64,000 nucleotides of DNA from Williamsia serinedens (GCF_024171725.1 NZ_JAMTCG010000002.1:372001-436000); one strand, 5' to 3'; counted from the stretch's first letter, positions 48,022-58,642 are shown. Notes: generated by a model from the sequence alone, not told the origin. Translations and numbers: made by a program.

Positions 48022-51000
48022 TCAGGTGGTCATCGAGATCTGGCTGATCACACCCTGGTACCCGCGTCCCACCTGGGGCAGCTCGGTGAGCCAGACCAGG
48101 ATGTACGGGCTCTGACGCGGTTGGTCGACGGTCACGGTGGTGGTCGGCTGCCCGACCGTCATGGCGGCCACGGGAACCGTCGAGTCGAACGATGCGTCCG
48201 CCGAGGGCGCCGTCCGGATCTGCAGCGACACACCGGGATCCGGGGTACGTACGGTGACCGTGCGGACCGCTGCCGGGTTCTGCAGCGCGATCATCAGTCC
48301 GAGACCGGGCTTGAGGTTGCCGAACCGTGGACCGCCCCGGTAGAGGTCGGTCCGCCACGGCGGGTCCTGCCCGGTGATGACGTTGCCGACGTTGGTCGAG
48401 GAGTCCGGTGTCTGCCGCGAGTAGTCGACGACCGTCACCGACCGCAGCGGGACGGCCGCTGCCGCGGCGGTGCCGGCAGGAGCCCCCGACGGTGCCGCGC
48501 TCTCCGACGAGGTGATGATCGAGTTGATGTCGGTCGGCGAGGTGTCTGGCCCGACGGCGTCGGACAGCCAGACCACCAGCGCCACGATCACCAGCAGGAT
48601 CAGCAGGGCCGCGCCCGCGGAGATGGCGAGGACACGCTTCGACCGGGAGGACATGTCCCGCAACGAGAACCGGCTCCCGGCGGATCCCGGCGCCACGTTG
48701 CTGGTCGGGGTCGGGCGCGCGCCGTCGGGTCCGATGACGGGCATCAGGTCCGTCTTCTGGTCGACGACCGTCGCCTGGTCGAGCACGTGCTGGATGGTGG
48801 CCGCCGTCCGGATGCCGCTGTTCCCCTCGAGCGCGCGTGCGGCCACGGCGGAGATCTCGAATGGGACGTCCGGGCGCTGCGCCCGCGGTTCGGCCGGGCC
48901 CCCGGCCGCCGACGGCACCGCGGGTTCGAGACCACCGATGGGTTCGTCGACGGTGTCGGTGGTGGCGTTCTTCGACACGTCGTCGGGATCCAGGGGCCAG
49001 TGTGCGAGCAGCAGCGCGTAGAGCACCGCGCCGAGACCACGGACGTCGGTCGACTTGTCGTCGCCGGCCAGCGTGCCCGGGAAGGCGAGGACGGCGTTCC
49101 CCTCCCGCGAGATCCGGATGCGGTCCGGGTGGTCGATCGAGAGCGAACTGCCTGTGCGATGGGCGGATTCGGCGGCCGCGGCGAGGGCTCGCACGGCGCG
49201 GGCCGCACCGATCGGCGACGGGTTGGTGCGCGCGACCTCCGCCAGCGACGACCCGGTCACCCACTCCGACACCACTATCCCGCCGGACGATCCGCGGACG
49301 ACGTCGAGGACGCGGGCGATGCCCGGTGCGTTCACGCGGCCGAGGCGCAGGGTGCGCGAGAGCACCGCCTGCGGCCCCTCGCCGCGCGACCCGACGGCCT
49401 CGCCCGCAGGCGGCGACGGCGCGGTCTGGTCGGCGTCGACGAAGGTGAGTGCGACGTCGCGGTCGAGGTTGATGTCGCGGGCGCGCCAGAACCGGAGCCC
49501 ACGCGCACCACCGTGCTCCGACAGCAGGCGATAGCGACCACCGGCGACCGCTGCGCCGGGCACGAGTCGCGGACCCCGCCGCGGGGCGGCGACGGGAGCC
49601 TCGTCGGCGCGGGCGTCGGTCGGCGGTTCGGGCGGCGGCGTGTCCGACGGGGTCTCCGTGGGGGCGTCCGGGGTGCGCGGGGTGCCGTCGGGACGGAGGG
49701 CCGACAACCGCGGGTCGGTGTGGACGGCGCCGGGGAGGTCGTGCACACCTCCGCCGTCCACCTCCGGACGGTCGACACCGGGGCGACCCGAGTCGCTGCC
49801 CTCTCCCACGAAACCCACTCCTCTCCGCCGGTAGCGCATGTCCGGCGGTGTGCTGCCCGGACGGAGCGGACCACCGCCGGGTCGCAGGCCGACGGCGCCG
49901 CCGGTGTAGTCCGAATATGCCTGCCACCGCGACGTGCCGCTGTCGAAACGTCGCATGACCTGGACCTGGCCAGAATACGGTGTCGACTCCTCGCCGGTGA
50001 TGCGCGGGAACGCCACCGTCATCTCCGCGACGGACTCCGTGGGCGGCTCGGCGCGCGGCGCGACCGCCGGGATGACGCGACCCAGCATCCGCCGCACCGC
50101 GACGCTCACCGCGATCACGTCGGGGATGCGCAGCAGCACCAGCGCCGAGTACACCAGTCCGAGCGACACCACGGCGGTCAGCGCCAGGTACCCCAGCGAC
50201 GCGATCTTGCCGTGGTCGTCGGACAGCCGGGCGAGCCCGGACACCCGCGCGATCCCCCAGACGAGGCCGCAACCGACGATCGAGGCGACCAGCGTCGCCA
50301 CCGTCGTGCGTGCGACGTTCGTCATGCGCAGCGAGCCCAGGCGGTGCCGGAGCAGGAAGTGGCCGACGATCGCGCCGACCAGGTAACCCAGGCCGTTGGA
50401 GAACGCCAGCCACCGCACGATGGTGTGCCCGTCGTCGAACAGGACGGGGCCGAGATAGGACGCGGCGACCTTCACGACGGTGATGCCCACCGCGATGAGC
50501 GTGGGGGTCCAGGCGTCCTGCCGGGCGTAGAAGACGCGTAGCTGCACCAGCGTCATCGAGTACGGGATGATCGTGAACGCGCCGAAGCTGAGGACCATGC
50601 CCAGCTGGTCGGCGGCGTCGAGGTCGAACTTGCCGACGTCGAAGATCGCGATGGCGATGGCCGGACCGAAGAACGTCATGAACGCGATGACCGGAACCAG
50701 CGCCACCATGGTCAGCCGCGTGGACAGCGACAGGTCGTCGACGACCGAGTGGGTGTCGTTCGCGGCGGCGTTGCGGGACAGCCGCGGCATGATCGCGGTC
50801 AGGATCGTCACGCCGAGGACGCCGTAGGGCAGCTGCAGCAGCTGCCAGTGCGTGGCGTAGACGCTGACGCCCGACGAGTCCGCACCCGAGGCGATCCGAT
50901 AGGTGATGAAGAAGCCGACCTGCAGCACGGCCACGTAGAGCACGATGGCGCCGGCCATCTTCCCGAACGTCCGCAGGCGGTCGTCGAGCCCCCACCGCAG

Positions 51001-51897
51001 GCGCAGACGGACCCCGGACCGGCGCAGCGCGGGCAGCAGGATGGCCGCCTGCACCACCACGCCGAGCGTCGTTCCCACACCCAGGACGAGGAGTTTCGTG
51101 TCGCCCATGCGGACCGGGTTCAGCGAGATGTCACCGGGGACGACGTAGTACGCGACGAGGGTCGCGATCTGGACGACGTTGTTCCACACCGGCGCCCACG
51201 CCCCGGGCCGGAACGCACCCTTCATGTTGAGGATGGCGATGAACAGCGCCGACATCCCGTAGAACAGCACCTCGGGCAGCAGCAGGTACGCCAGCGCGGT
51301 GGCCAGCGGCCGGTTGACCTCGCCGTCGCCGAGGTTGAGGTAGGTCAGCAGCGGCGCGCAGACGAGTGCGACCACGGTCGCCGTGCCGAGCATCGTCAGC
51401 GCGAGGGTGAAGATGCGGTTGATGAACCCCTCGCCGCCGTCGGCGTCCTCGGCCTCGGCGCGGACGAGCACCGGGATGACGATCGCGGTGAGCACGGCGC
51501 CCAGGACGACCTCGGCGACGATGCTGGGCAGCACGTAGGCGGCCTGGAACGCCGACGCCACCGCGGCGCCCAGCATCGCCAGCACGAGCACGGTGCGCAC
51601 GAACCCGGTGATGCGGCTCGTCAGGGTGGCGAAGGCGATCGACCCGCTGGTCCGCAGCACGCTCTCGTCGGACGGCTGGTCCCGACCGACGGGTGGGGCC
51701 GCGTCGACGGCGTCGTCGAGCGACTCCGTGGGTGACGCGACGGCGATCCCCGCGGGACGACGGGACATCGGACCCGGCGGCGGCGGTGGCGGCGGGGCCT
51801 GTCGTCGACGTGCGCGGATGGTCGGTGCCTGCCCGGCCGGCGGGATGTGCCGGGGCTGCGCGCGACGATCGCCGCGGGGGTCGTCAGGGGTGGTCAC
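48022..51897 (-). CDS. murJ: MurJ (MviN) lipid II flippase fused to a pseudokinase and extracytoplasmic domain
   Basis: This 1291-residue protein has an N-terminal Pro/Arg-rich cytoplasmic region (1-100), then a MurJ MOP-superfamily part with 14 or so helices (about 105-640). A low-complexity linker and a kinase-like domain from about 800 to 1070 follow. That domain lacks catalytic residues: the VAIK Lys reads VALTF, HRD reads SIDHPDR and DFG reads AFPGT. A membrane helix (VLAISAGAALLILLVIVALVVW) and a beta-rich outer domain end the protein. In mycobacteria the pseudokinase is phosphorylated by PknB and recruits FhaA. The GTG at 51897 overlaps the DUF6049 stop (GTGA). Confidence 0.96.
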   Translation of the reverse strand: MTTPDDPRGDRRAQPRHIPPAGQAPTIRARRRQAPPPPPPPGPMSRRPAGIAVASPTESLDDAVDAAPPVGRDQPSDESVLRTSGSIAFATLTSRITGFVRTVLVLAMLGAAVASAFQAAYVLPSIVAEVVLGAVLTAIVIPVLVRAEAEDADGGEGFINRIFTLALTMLGTATVVALVCAPLLTYLNLGDGEVNRPLATALAYLLLPEVLFYGMSALFIAILNMKGAFRPGAWAPVWNNVVQIATLVAYYVVPGDISLNPVRMGDTKLLVLGVGTTLGVVVQAAILLPALRRSGVRLRLRWGLDDRLRTFGKMAGAIVLYVAVLQVGFFITYRIASGADSSGVSVYATHWQLLQLPYGVLGVTILTAIMPRLSRNAAANDTHSVVDDLSLSTRLTMVALVPVIAFMTFFGPAIAIAIFDVGKFDLDAADQLGMVLSFGAFTIIPYSMTLVQLRVFYARQDAWTPTLIAVGITVVKVAASYLGPVLFDDGHTIVRWLAFSNGLGYLVGAIVGHFLLRHRLGSLRMTNVARTTVATLVASIVGCGLVWGIARVSGLARLSDDHGKIASLGYLALTAVVSLGLVYSALVLLRIPDVIAVSVAVRRMLGRVIPAVAPRAEPPTESVAEMTVAFPRITGEESTPYSGQVQVMRRFDSGTSRWQAYSDYTGGAVGLRPGGGPLRPGSTPPDMRYRRRGVGFVGEGSDSGRPGVDRPEVDGGGVHDLPGAVHTDPRLSALRPDGTPRTPDAPTETPSDTPPPEPPTDARADEAPVAAPRRGPRLVPGAAVAGGRYRLLSEHGGARGLRFWRARDINLDRDVALTFVDADQTAPSPPAGEAVGSRGEGPQAVLSRTLRLGRVNAPGIARVLDVVRGSSGGIVVSEWVTGSSLAEVARTNPSPIGAARAVRALAAAAESAHRTGSSLSIDHPDRIRISREGNAVLAFPGTLAGDDKSTDVRGLGAVLYALLLAHWPLDPDDVSKNATTDTVDEPIGGLEPAVPSAAGGPAEPRAQRPDVPFEISAVAARALEGNSGIRTAATIQHVLDQATVVDQKTDLMPVIGPDGARPTPTSNVAPGSAGSRFSLRDMSSRSKRVLAISAGAALLILLVIVALVVWLSDAVGPDTSPTDINSIITSSESAAPSGAPAGTAAAAAVPLRSVTVVDYSRQTPDSSTNVGNVITGQDPPWRTDLYRGGPRFGNLKPGLGLMIALQNPAAVRTVTVRTPDPGVSLQIRTAPSADASFDSTVPVAAMTVGQPTTTVTVDQPRQSPYILVWLTELPQVGRGYQGVISQISMTT

Positions 51898-54326
51898 AGC
51901 TTCTCGCCGTCGCTGTGGAGGAAACGGCTGTCGGCCATCAGGCGCTCCCGCTCGTCGGGTTCGGGTCGGTCGAGGTCGGCCGGGTCGGGCTGGCCGCGGA
52001 ACCGATGCCACAGTCGGCGGCCCGCCAGCAGCACCAGCAGGACGCCCGCGCAGATCGTGATGATGAACAGCGGTTTGCCATAGGCGTTGGAATGTACTGA
52101 CAGGTCGATCGCCGTCCCGACGGCGACGTTGCTGGAGGTGACCAGGGCGATGTTCACGGTCATCGACGCCGACGACTTCGCCTGCGTCGGGATCTGGATC
52201 TGACGGGTGCCGCGAGGCGGGATCTCGACCACCCCGACGTCACCGATGTCGAGGTCCTGCGGGGCGGCGGTGTCGAGGCGGACACGGATCGTCAGCGGCA
52301 GGTCGTTGCGGACCACCAGCAGCAGCGGCGACCGTTCGGAGGCCAGCGTGTAGCGCCCACCGGGGTCGAGGATGGCGACGGCGTCGCGCATGCGGTCGAC
52401 GGTGAGATCGACGGCGCGCAGGCGTGTCCGCGCGGCGTCGGTGACCGTTCGCCGGTCGGCGGTCGAGTCGACCGGCGCCGACCGCATGGCGCGCACCAGG
52501 TCCTCGGCGAGCGGCGCGACGTAGGTCCGGGGCGACATGGCGACGTCGTTGCCCGCCACCATCGATGCCTCGAGCGCGAACAGCGTCCCCGCGGTACGGG
52601 CGATGGACGACGTCGTGTCCGGGTCGAGCGCGGTGAGACCGACGGTCGAGTCGGGCGGGATTCGCAGGGAGGCAGGCGTTCCCGCGGACGGCATCGCGGA
52701 GACGACGTCCTGCAGGGGCTGCGGTGTCGCGAGACCGGCACGGAACACCGCGTCGACGATCCCGAGCACCGCGGTCGCGTCGTCGGCGGAGGCGGACCAC
52801 ACCGCCGGTGGCGAGATCACCTCGCTGCGGCCGGTGGTCGGGTCGTCGGGGTTACCGCCGATCCGCACGGTGTCGGTGTCCGTGGTCGGCGCGAGTGCCG
52901 CGTAGGCGATGGCACCGACCGCTGCGCCGCGACGCGCGTCGGGCGATTCGGTGATGAGGTCGAAGCGTTGGTCGACCGGGGTGATCGCCGGGGTCGACGG
53001 CGCTGTGCCCATCGCGCCGAGCGCCGTGGTGACCGCGGGGTCGAACGTCTGCACACCCATCGCGCCGACCCGGTAGCGGCCGTCGGCGGTCGGCAGACTC
53101 CGGTCGAGGGCCGTGGAGCCGAGCAGCACCGACGACGAGCCGCTCGCGGTGACCAGGCGCGCCCCGGCGTCGGAGACCGTGCCCGAGGTGGGCAGGACCA
53201 TGCCGCGGACGCTGCGCACGCCGAGCACCGAGTCGACGATGTCGGCGGGGGTCTGCAGGCCCGTGCGGGTGAGGGCCGGATCGGCCGCACGCGCCAGGGT
53301 GTCGAGGTCGACCTGACCGAACGGCAGGGCCACCGTGCAGACGCGGCTCGCGACCTGGCGCAGGTCGCCGAGGTAGTCGGCGGCGTCGGTCGCGCCGGTC
53401 CCGTCGCGGGTCGAGGACCGCGGATCGGCGGGGTTCGTGGAGACGACGTAGCCGCGCGACATCGCCTGCAGGGTCACCAGCAGGTCGGGGTCGACGGCGA
53501 GACAGACGCTGCGGGTGACCGGCGACGAGGCGTCGCCGGTCGCGGTGTCGAGCGCGTCGAGCAGCCCACGGAGCCGGCCTCCCGGCCGGACCGAGGTCGC
53601 GAGGTCGTCGCCCACGAGACGGACCGGCTCGGACCCCCCGCCGGTCACGCCGGGCGCGAGCTGTCCCGGGGCGGCGAGCGGCCACAGCAACGTGGTGCGG
53701 GCGGGGGTGGACGTCACCGGACCCACCGGTGTCGACGGCGTCCGGGTGGTGTCGGCCGGGACCGCCAGCACGGGCAGCAGCGTGCGGGTGTCGTCGAGAC
53801 GGGCGGCGGACCCGTAGTCGGGGGTGCCGTTGAGGTTGACCATCAGCGGGTAGACGCCGGGGCGGTCGATGCCGAGGCCCGGTCTGCCGGGCCCGCCGGC
53901 CAGCGGCACCGTCACCGAGAAGGTCACCCGCGCCCCCGGCTTCAGGGTGCCGCCGACCGTGGTGAACGGCGTCGTCGTCTCGTACTGGGCCGGGTCGAGG
54001 GTGAGCGACGTCCGGGCGTCCGCACCCGACGACACCGACTCGCCGCGTTGCAGGCGCACGACGAGGTCGCGGACGTCCCGGTCACCGATGTTGGTCAGGG
54101 TGCCGGTCACCGTGACCGTCGCCGGGCTCGACGCGGTCACCGTCGACGGGGTCACCGACTGCAGCGACAGGTCGACGAACTGGGCCGCCTCGGGGAAGCG
54201 GGTGGTCTGGCCGGGTGACGTCCCCGCCGGTGCCGCCGACACCACACCCGGCGCGAGGAGCGCGATCACCACCGCGACGGCGGCGACGAGGACGCGGCGC
54301 ACCGCCGGTGCGCAGTGATCGGTCAT
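51894..54326 (-). CDS. DUF6049 family exported membrane protein (Rv3909-like)
   Basis: This 810-residue protein has a Sec signal ([25 protein letters not shown] in outline), a long extracytoplasmic part with an Ig-like CARDB-type beginning ([22 protein letters not shown], in outline), and repeated beta segments. It ends with one membrane helix ([21 protein letters not shown]) and a short basic cytoplasmic tail. Its function is unknown, but it is always next to murJ in this order of bacteria and is essential or near-essential in mycobacteria as far as I recall. Start ATG at 54326; both ends overlap neighbours by four bases. Confidence 0.9.
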   Translation of the reverse strand: MTDHCAPAVRRVLVAAVAVVIALLAPGVVSAAPAGTSPGQTTRFPEAAQFVDLSLQSVTPSTVTASSPATVTVTGTLTNIGDRDVRDLVVRLQRGESVSSGADARTSLTLDPAQYETTTPFTTVGGTLKPGARVTFSVTVPLAGGPGRPGLGIDRPGVYPLMVNLNGTPDYGSAARLDDTRTLLPVLAVPADTTRTPSTPVGPVTSTPARTTLLWPLAAPGQLAPGVTGGGSEPVRLVGDDLATSVRPGGRLRGLLDALDTATGDASSPVTRSVCLAVDPDLLVTLQAMSRGYVVSTNPADPRSSTRDGTGATDAADYLGDLRQVASRVCTVALPFGQVDLDTLARAADPALTRTGLQTPADIVDSVLGVRSVRGMVLPTSGTVSDAGARLVTASGSSSVLLGSTALDRSLPTADGRYRVGAMGVQTFDPAVTTALGAMGTAPSTPAITPVDQRFDLITESPDARRGAAVGAIAYAALAPTTDTDTVRIGGNPDDPTTGRSEVISPPAVWSASADDATAVLGIVDAVFRAGLATPQPLQDVVSAMPSAGTPASLRIPPDSTVGLTALDPDTTSSIARTAGTLFALEASMVAGNDVAMSPRTYVAPLAEDLVRAMRSAPVDSTADRRTVTDAARTRLRAVDLTVDRMRDAVAILDPGGRYTLASERSPLLLVVRNDLPLTIRVRLDTAAPQDLDIGDVGVVEIPPRGTRQIQIPTQAKSSASMTVNIALVTSSNVAVGTAIDLSVHSNAYGKPLFIITICAGVLLVLLAGRRLWHRFRGQPDPADLDRPEPDERERLMADSRFLHSDGEKL

Positions 54327-55477
54327 CCGCCGTCGGTGTCCCGGCGCGGGGCCTCGCCGGCAACGCGTCCGGTGCCGTCCCGTCCGGGCGCGTCCCGCTT
54401 GCGTCGGCGCCGCGGACGGTGGGCGCGGGGAGGCTCGTTGCGGCGCTGGTTGCGGGCCGCGGCGGCCTTCTCGTAGTCGTTGGGCTCGGTCCGCAGCGAG
54501 TCGGCCTCCGAGCGGGCCAGGCGTTCGGGGTCGTCGGCCAGATCGTCGATCACCTGCGCCGCCGCCCGGGCGAGTCGACGCTCGTCGGAGTAGGTCAGCC
54601 GGTGCGGCAACTCCGACAGGGGGACCCAGGCGACCTCGGCGACCTCGTAGTCGGCGTCCGACAGCTCGCCACCGGTGGACCGCATGAGGTAGTGGTGCAC
54701 CGTCTTGTGGATCCGCTTGCCCTCGCTGACGAACCAGTAGTCGATCTTGCCGAGCGGGGCGACGACGTTGCCCTCGATCCCCGTCTCCTCCGCCACCTCG
54801 CGGACGGCGGTCTGTTCCGCGGTCTCGCCGGTCTCGATGTGCCCTTTGGGCAGGGACCACATCATCCGACCGCGCCGGTCGACCCGGCCGATCAACGCGG
54901 CACACCGGTCGTCGGTGGGACCGTCGATGCCGGAGACGACGAGACCGCCCGCGGAGGTCTCCCGCACTGTCCGCAGACGCGGGGTGTTCGTGTCGGTCGC
55001 GTCCTGGCCCGGTCCGCGCTCGCCCGCACCGCGACGCGACCTGTTCCGGCCGCCCCCGTCGCGGCCGGGGCGTCCGTTCGCCGGTCGCGACGGACGGGTC
55101 AACGCGCTCACGTCCGACGGGGTCACCGGGCGGCCGGGCGTGCCCGCACCGCCGTCCGGCGTCGCGGGGGTGACGACGACAGCGGCGTCGTCGGGCGCAC
55201 CCCCGGCGATGCCGGGTGCGGCGTCGGCGGGACGGGGGCCACCGCGACGACGCCCGCGGCGTGACCGTCGGGGGCGGCCCGTCTCACCTGCGGCACCCGA
55301 TCGCGGGGCGCCGGGGTCGGAGCCGGTCGACTCGACCCGGGTGGAGTCGGTGTCCGCGGCGGCCTGGCGGCCACGCCCGCCGCGCCGCCGACCACGACGC
55401 CGCCGCGAGCGCCCGGAGGGCTCGCGGCCGCCGACGTCCGCCGAGGCGGGGTCGGGGTCGTGGGGTTCGGCTGACAC
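54323..55477 (-). CDS. mutT4: NUDIX hydrolase MutT4 with long basic N-terminal extension
   Basis: This 384-residue protein carries a NUDIX domain (about 160-310) whose box begins GHIETGE and ends REVAEETGI, and the entry segment [12 protein letters not shown]. Residues 1-155 form an Arg/Gly-rich disordered extension ([15 protein letters not shown] and [15 protein letters not shown]), and the C-terminus is again basic ([11 protein letters not shown]). The family hydrolyses oxidised or damaged nucleotides or nucleotide-linked compounds. The extension is much longer than in M. tuberculosis MutT4, which has a shorter one. The GTG at 55477 is divergent from pcnA. The stop overlaps the DUF6049 start. 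Confidence 0.92.
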   Translation of the reverse strand: MSAEPHDPDPASADVGGREPSGRSRRRRGRRRGGRGRQAAADTDSTRVESTGSDPGAPRSGAAGETGRPRRSRRGRRRGGPRPADAAPGIAGGAPDDAAVVVTPATPDGGAGTPGRPVTPSDVSALTRPSRPANGRPGRDGGGRNRSRRGAGERGPGQDATDTNTPRLRTVRETSAGGLVVSGIDGPTDDRCAALIGRVDRRGRMMWSLPKGHIETGETAEQTAVREVAEETGIEGNVVAPLGKIDYWFVSEGKRIHKTVHHYLMRSTGGELSDADYEVAEVAWVPLSELPHRLTYSDERRLARAAAQVIDDLADDPERLARSEADSLRTEPNDYEKAAAARNQRRNEPPRAHRPRRRRKRDAPGRDGTGRVAGEAPRRDTDGG

Positions 55478-55575
55478 CCCCTGATGCTAGCGGGCAGGTC
55501 ACCTCCTGTTCGGGAAGCGTCGGGAGGGCCGACGCGTGCCCTGGCGGGGTCCTGAGGTGGGTAGGCTGCTGCGTC

Positions 55576-57051
55576 GTGACGGGATCGGCCACCGGGGCCT
55601 CGGAGGACCGCCGCACCCGCCTGCTGGCCGGTGCCGCGGTGTCGCTGCGGACCCTGTCGGATGTCCTCGACCCCCTCGCCGAGCGCTTCGCCGACGCCGG
55701 TTTCGAGCTGTATCTCGTCGGTGGATCGGTGCGCGACGCCGTGCTGGGCCGGCTCGGGACGGACCTGGACCTCACCACCGACGCCCGCCCGGACGCGGTC
55801 CAGAAGCTGCTGCGCGGGTGGGCCGACGCGGTCTGGGACACCGGCATCGCCTTCGGCACGGTGAGCGCGGCGCGCAGCGGGCAGCACATCGAGATCACGA
55901 CCTTCCGCGCCGACACCTACGACCAGGTGACGCGCAACCCGGTCGTCGAGTTCGGCGACTCCCTCGACGGTGACCTGGTCCGCCGGGACTTCCGGATGAA
56001 CGCGATGGCCGTCCGTCTGGGCCCGGGCGGGCAGCAGGAGTTCCTCGACCCGCTCGGCGGTCTCGACGATCTCCTCGCCGGCGTCATCGACACACCGTCG
56101 GAACCGTCGGTCTCGTTCACCGACGACCCGCTGCGCATGCTCCGTGCCGTCCGGTTCGTCGCCCAGCTGGGGTTCACGCCGTCGGAGCGGGTGTCGGCCG
56201 CGATCGGCGCCATGGCCGACTCCATCCACCGCATCACAGCCGAGCGGGTCGCCGCCGAGCTCGACAAGATGATCCTGGGCGAGCACGCCGTCGACGGTGT
56301 GGTCGCACTCACCGACACCGGCCTCGCCGAGCGCGTGCTGCCCGAGATCCCCGGTATGAAGCTGGCCATCGACGAACACCACCAGCACAAGGACGTCTAC
56401 TGGCACTCCCTCACCGTGCTGCAGCAGGCGATGGACCTCGAGGAGGGCGACCCCGACCTCGTGCTGCGGTGGGCGGCGCTCCTGCACGACATCGGCAAGC
56501 CGGCCACCAGACGGCACGAACCGGACGGCGGCGTCAGCTTCCATCACCACGAGGTGGTCGGGGCCAAGATGGTCCGCAAGCGGATGCGGGCCCTGAAGTA
56601 CCCCAAGTCGGTCGTCGAGGACGTCGCGACGCTCGTGTTCCTGCACCTGCGGTTCCACGGCTACGACGAGGGGCGGTGGACCGACTCGGCGGTGCGCCGC
56701 TATGTGACCGACGCTGGACCGCTTCTCCCCCGCCTGCACAAGCTCGTCCGCGCCGACTGCACCACGCGCAACCGGCGGCGGGCCGCCCGGCTGCAGCGGA
56801 CATACGACGACCTCGAACGGCGGATCGCCGAGCTCTCCGCGGCCGAGGACCTCGCTCGGGTCCGGCCCGACCTCGACGGCAACGCCATCATGGAGATGCT
56901 AGGGCTGCCCCCGGGTCCGCTCGTCGGCCGGGCCTGGCGTTTCCTCAAGGAACTGCGGCTCGACGCCGGCCCGCTCGACCGCGACGACGCCGAGGCGGCT
57001 CTGCGCGAGTGGTGGGCACGTCAACCCGAGAACCCGGACGCGACGTCCTGA
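55576..57051 (+). CDS. pcnA: CCA-adding tRNA nucleotidyltransferase / poly(A) polymerase family
   Basis: The protein has 491 residues from the GTG at 55576 (MTGSATGASEDRRT). The nucleotidyltransferase head has LVGGSVRDAVLGR and the metal-binding DLDLTTDA, plus RRDFRMNAMA. The HD domain in the middle has LLHDIGKPATRR and HHHEVVGAKMVRKRMRALK. It adds or repairs the 3' CCA of tRNAs, needed because the tRNA genes in this window do not encode CCA. It is divergent from mutT4 across 98 bases. The Shine-Dalgarno sequence is weak. Confidence 0.95.
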   Translation: MTGSATGASEDRRTRLLAGAAVSLRTLSDVLDPLAERFADAGFELYLVGGSVRDAVLGRLGTDLDLTTDARPDAVQKLLRGWADAVWDTGIAFGTVSAARSGQHIEITTFRADTYDQVTRNPVVEFGDSLDGDLVRRDFRMNAMAVRLGPGGQQEFLDPLGGLDDLLAGVIDTPSEPSVSFTDDPLRMLRAVRFVAQLGFTPSERVSAAIGAMADSIHRITAERVAAELDKMILGEHAVDGVVALTDTGLAERVLPEIPGMKLAIDEHHQHKDVYWHSLTVLQQAMDLEEGDPDLVLRWAALLHDIGKPATRRHEPDGGVSFHHHEVVGAKMVRKRMRALKYPKSVVEDVATLVFLHLRFHGYDEGRWTDSAVRRYVTDAGPLLPRLHKLVRADCTTRNRRRAARLQRTYDDLERRIAELSAAEDLARVRPDLDGNAIMEMLGLPPGPLVGRAWRFLKELRLDAGPLDRDDAEAALREWWARQPENPDATS

Positions 57052-57373
57052 CCTGCACTGCGTGCCGTTATCCGACCGTGACCAGCGTGTCCGGCCGGGT
57101 TCCTTGCGTGATGCTCTCTGGACCGCGTCGTGACATGCCGTTACCCTGAGTACCAGGTCCAGCAGCGGCCCCCGTCCACGGTCCCGGGCAGAGGGACCCC
57201 GAAACAACCCGGTCAGCGCAGGTCATGCGCATCGGGAGACATGGGCGGGAGAGCAATGCACACACTTCACCGCACAGCCCGTCGGGCACTCAGGGTTTCC
57301 GCGACGCGTGCGGTCCATCGTCGACAGACCACCGTCCTTGAGCCGGTGGTCGCCCTGTTAGCAGGTGACGACC
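57052..57373. other. 322-base intergenic stretch between pcnA and the DICT gene
   Basis: No RNA gene or clear promoter hexamers were recognised. A short open frame (57256-57384) with a GGAG site ends across the next start codon. Otherwise I see no structured element. Confidence 0.5.
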
Positions 57374-57384
57374 ATGTCAACTGA
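57256..57384 (+). CDS. Possible 42-residue leader peptide upstream of the DICT gene
   Basis: The ATG at 57256 has GGGAG seven bases upstream. The frame encodes MHTLHRTARRALRVSATRAV followed by about 22 more residues, and its TGA at 57382-57384 lies just inside the next gene, whose ATG is at 57374. The product is Arg-rich and has no known family. The overlap would allow translational coupling, but the frame could equally be chance in GC-rich DNA. Confidence 0.25.
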   Translation: MHTLHRTARRALRVSATRAVHRRQTTVLEPVVALLAGDDHVN

Positions 57385-58642
57385 TTCACAACCCGTCAGC
57401 AAGAAGGCCCCGCGCATCGATGTCGACCACCGGCCCGCTGTCGAGGAGGACTCGTTCGTCGGCGCACTCGAGGTCGGCATGCAGTTCGCGCCGATCCGGC
57501 GCCTGCGTGACCGCGTGCTCGCCGGCGCGGAGCTGCAGGTCTGCGGCCCCCGTGGATCGGCCCTGCGGTCGGCGGAGGCCCTCCGCCACGCCGCCCGCCT
57601 CATGCAGCAGGAACGCTCGCTCGACCGGCACAAGTTCGCCTTCGCCCGGTCCGAGCGCGCGCAGTCCACGGCTGCCCGCCTGCCGCTGCTCGTCTCCGTC
57701 GACCTCGACTCGGTCGACGCCGTCGACCAGCCGGTCGGTGCCGAGCGTCTCGCCGTGTCGGTCCGGCCCGACGAGGTCCTGCACAGCCCGCACCGCACCA
57801 TGACGAAGGTCGCGGCGGCCCGCCGGGCCGGTCACGTCATCTGCGTCGACGGCCTCGGCGTCAGCGAATACGCGGTGACGCTGCTCGCGCTCATCGAGCC
57901 CGACGTCATCATCACCGGTCCGGAACTGCTGTCGCGGACCACGGAACCGAACATGGCGCGTCTCGCGCACGCCCTCGCCGCGCATGTGGAGCGCAGCCAC
58001 GCGGTGGTCATCGCCGAGGGCGTCGACAGCGAGGAGCGGCTGATGGCCGCCCAGACGATCGGCGCCTCCTACGGGATGGGCTCACTGTTCCCGTCCGTTG
58101 CCGACCCCGAGCGCATTCTCGTCGACGACCTCGACCCACTGCCCGACGTCCCGGTGTGGGCCACCCCCGACCCGGGTCTGCTCACGCCGTACCAGATCGG
58201 GACGGCCACCCACACGCCTCGCCGTGGCACGAAGCGCCTGCTCATCGAGATGAGCAAGTCGCTGGAGGCCCAGGCGTCCGCGGCGGGCAGTGCCGTCGTC
58301 GTGCTGGGCACCTTCCAGCACGCACGGCACTTCACCGCGCTGACCGCCGACCGCTGGCGCGACCTCTCCGACCGCGCCGGCCTGGCCGGTGTGTACGGCG
58401 TCGGTCTGGCCAACATGATCGACGGCAACGTGCAGCACGCACCGCTCGACGAGGGCGACCCGCTCGTCGACGAGTGGAACGTGGCCGTCCTCGGACCCCA
58501 CTTCTGCGCGTTGCTCTCGGCACGGGATCTCTACGTCGAGGCCGAGGACATGGACCGCACATTCGACTTCATCCAGTCCTATGACCGGGTGACGGTCACC
58601 CAGGCCGTCCACTCGATCCTCACGCGGTTCACCGTCGACTGA
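57374..58642 (+). CDS. Degenerate EAL-like plus DICT sensory domain protein
   Basis: The protein has 422 residues from the ATG at 57374 (MSTDSQPVSKKAPRID). Residues 25-255 resemble an EAL phosphodiesterase: MQFAPIRRLRDRVLAGAEL in place of the substrate loop, VIAEGVDSEERL and GASYGMGSLFPSV at the end. The catalytic EAL glutamate and the DDFGTG acidic pair are not recognisable (AGAELQV and VDGLGVSEY), so cyclic-di-GMP cleavage is doubtful. Residues about 265-420 match the DICT sensor domain (LIEMSKSLEAQA, VVVLGTFQHARHF, AVLGPHFCALLSARDL). The role may be light, stress or nucleotide sensing. Its stop overlaps the next ATG. Confidence 0.82.
   Translation: MSTDSQPVSKKAPRIDVDHRPAVEEDSFVGALEVGMQFAPIRRLRDRVLAGAELQVCGPRGSALRSAEALRHAARLMQQERSLDRHKFAFARSERAQSTAARLPLLVSVDLDSVDAVDQPVGAERLAVSVRPDEVLHSPHRTMTKVAAARRAGHVICVDGLGVSEYAVTLLALIEPDVIITGPELLSRTTEPNMARLAHALAAHVERSHAVVIAEGVDSEERLMAAQTIGASYGMGSLFPSVADPERILVDDLDPLPDVPVWATPDPGLLTPYQIGTATHTPRRGTKRLLIEMSKSLEAQASAAGSAVVVLGTFQHARHFTALTADRWRDLSDRAGLAGVYGVGLANMIDGNVQHAPLDEGDPLVDEWNVAVLGPHFCALLSARDLYVEAEDMDRTFDFIQSYDRVTVTQAVHSILTRFTVD

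Noticed and set aside
48121-50541. An 806-codon plus-strand frame opposite murJ
   Set aside because: It is a shadow of the confirmed MurJ-pseudokinase gene, with no domain, start context or ribosome-binding site.
57052-57373. ANTAR-type paired hexaloop RNA motif upstream of the DICT gene
   Set aside because: I looked for two adjacent stems with hexaloops and found none convincing by eye; a covariance-model search would be needed to be sure.
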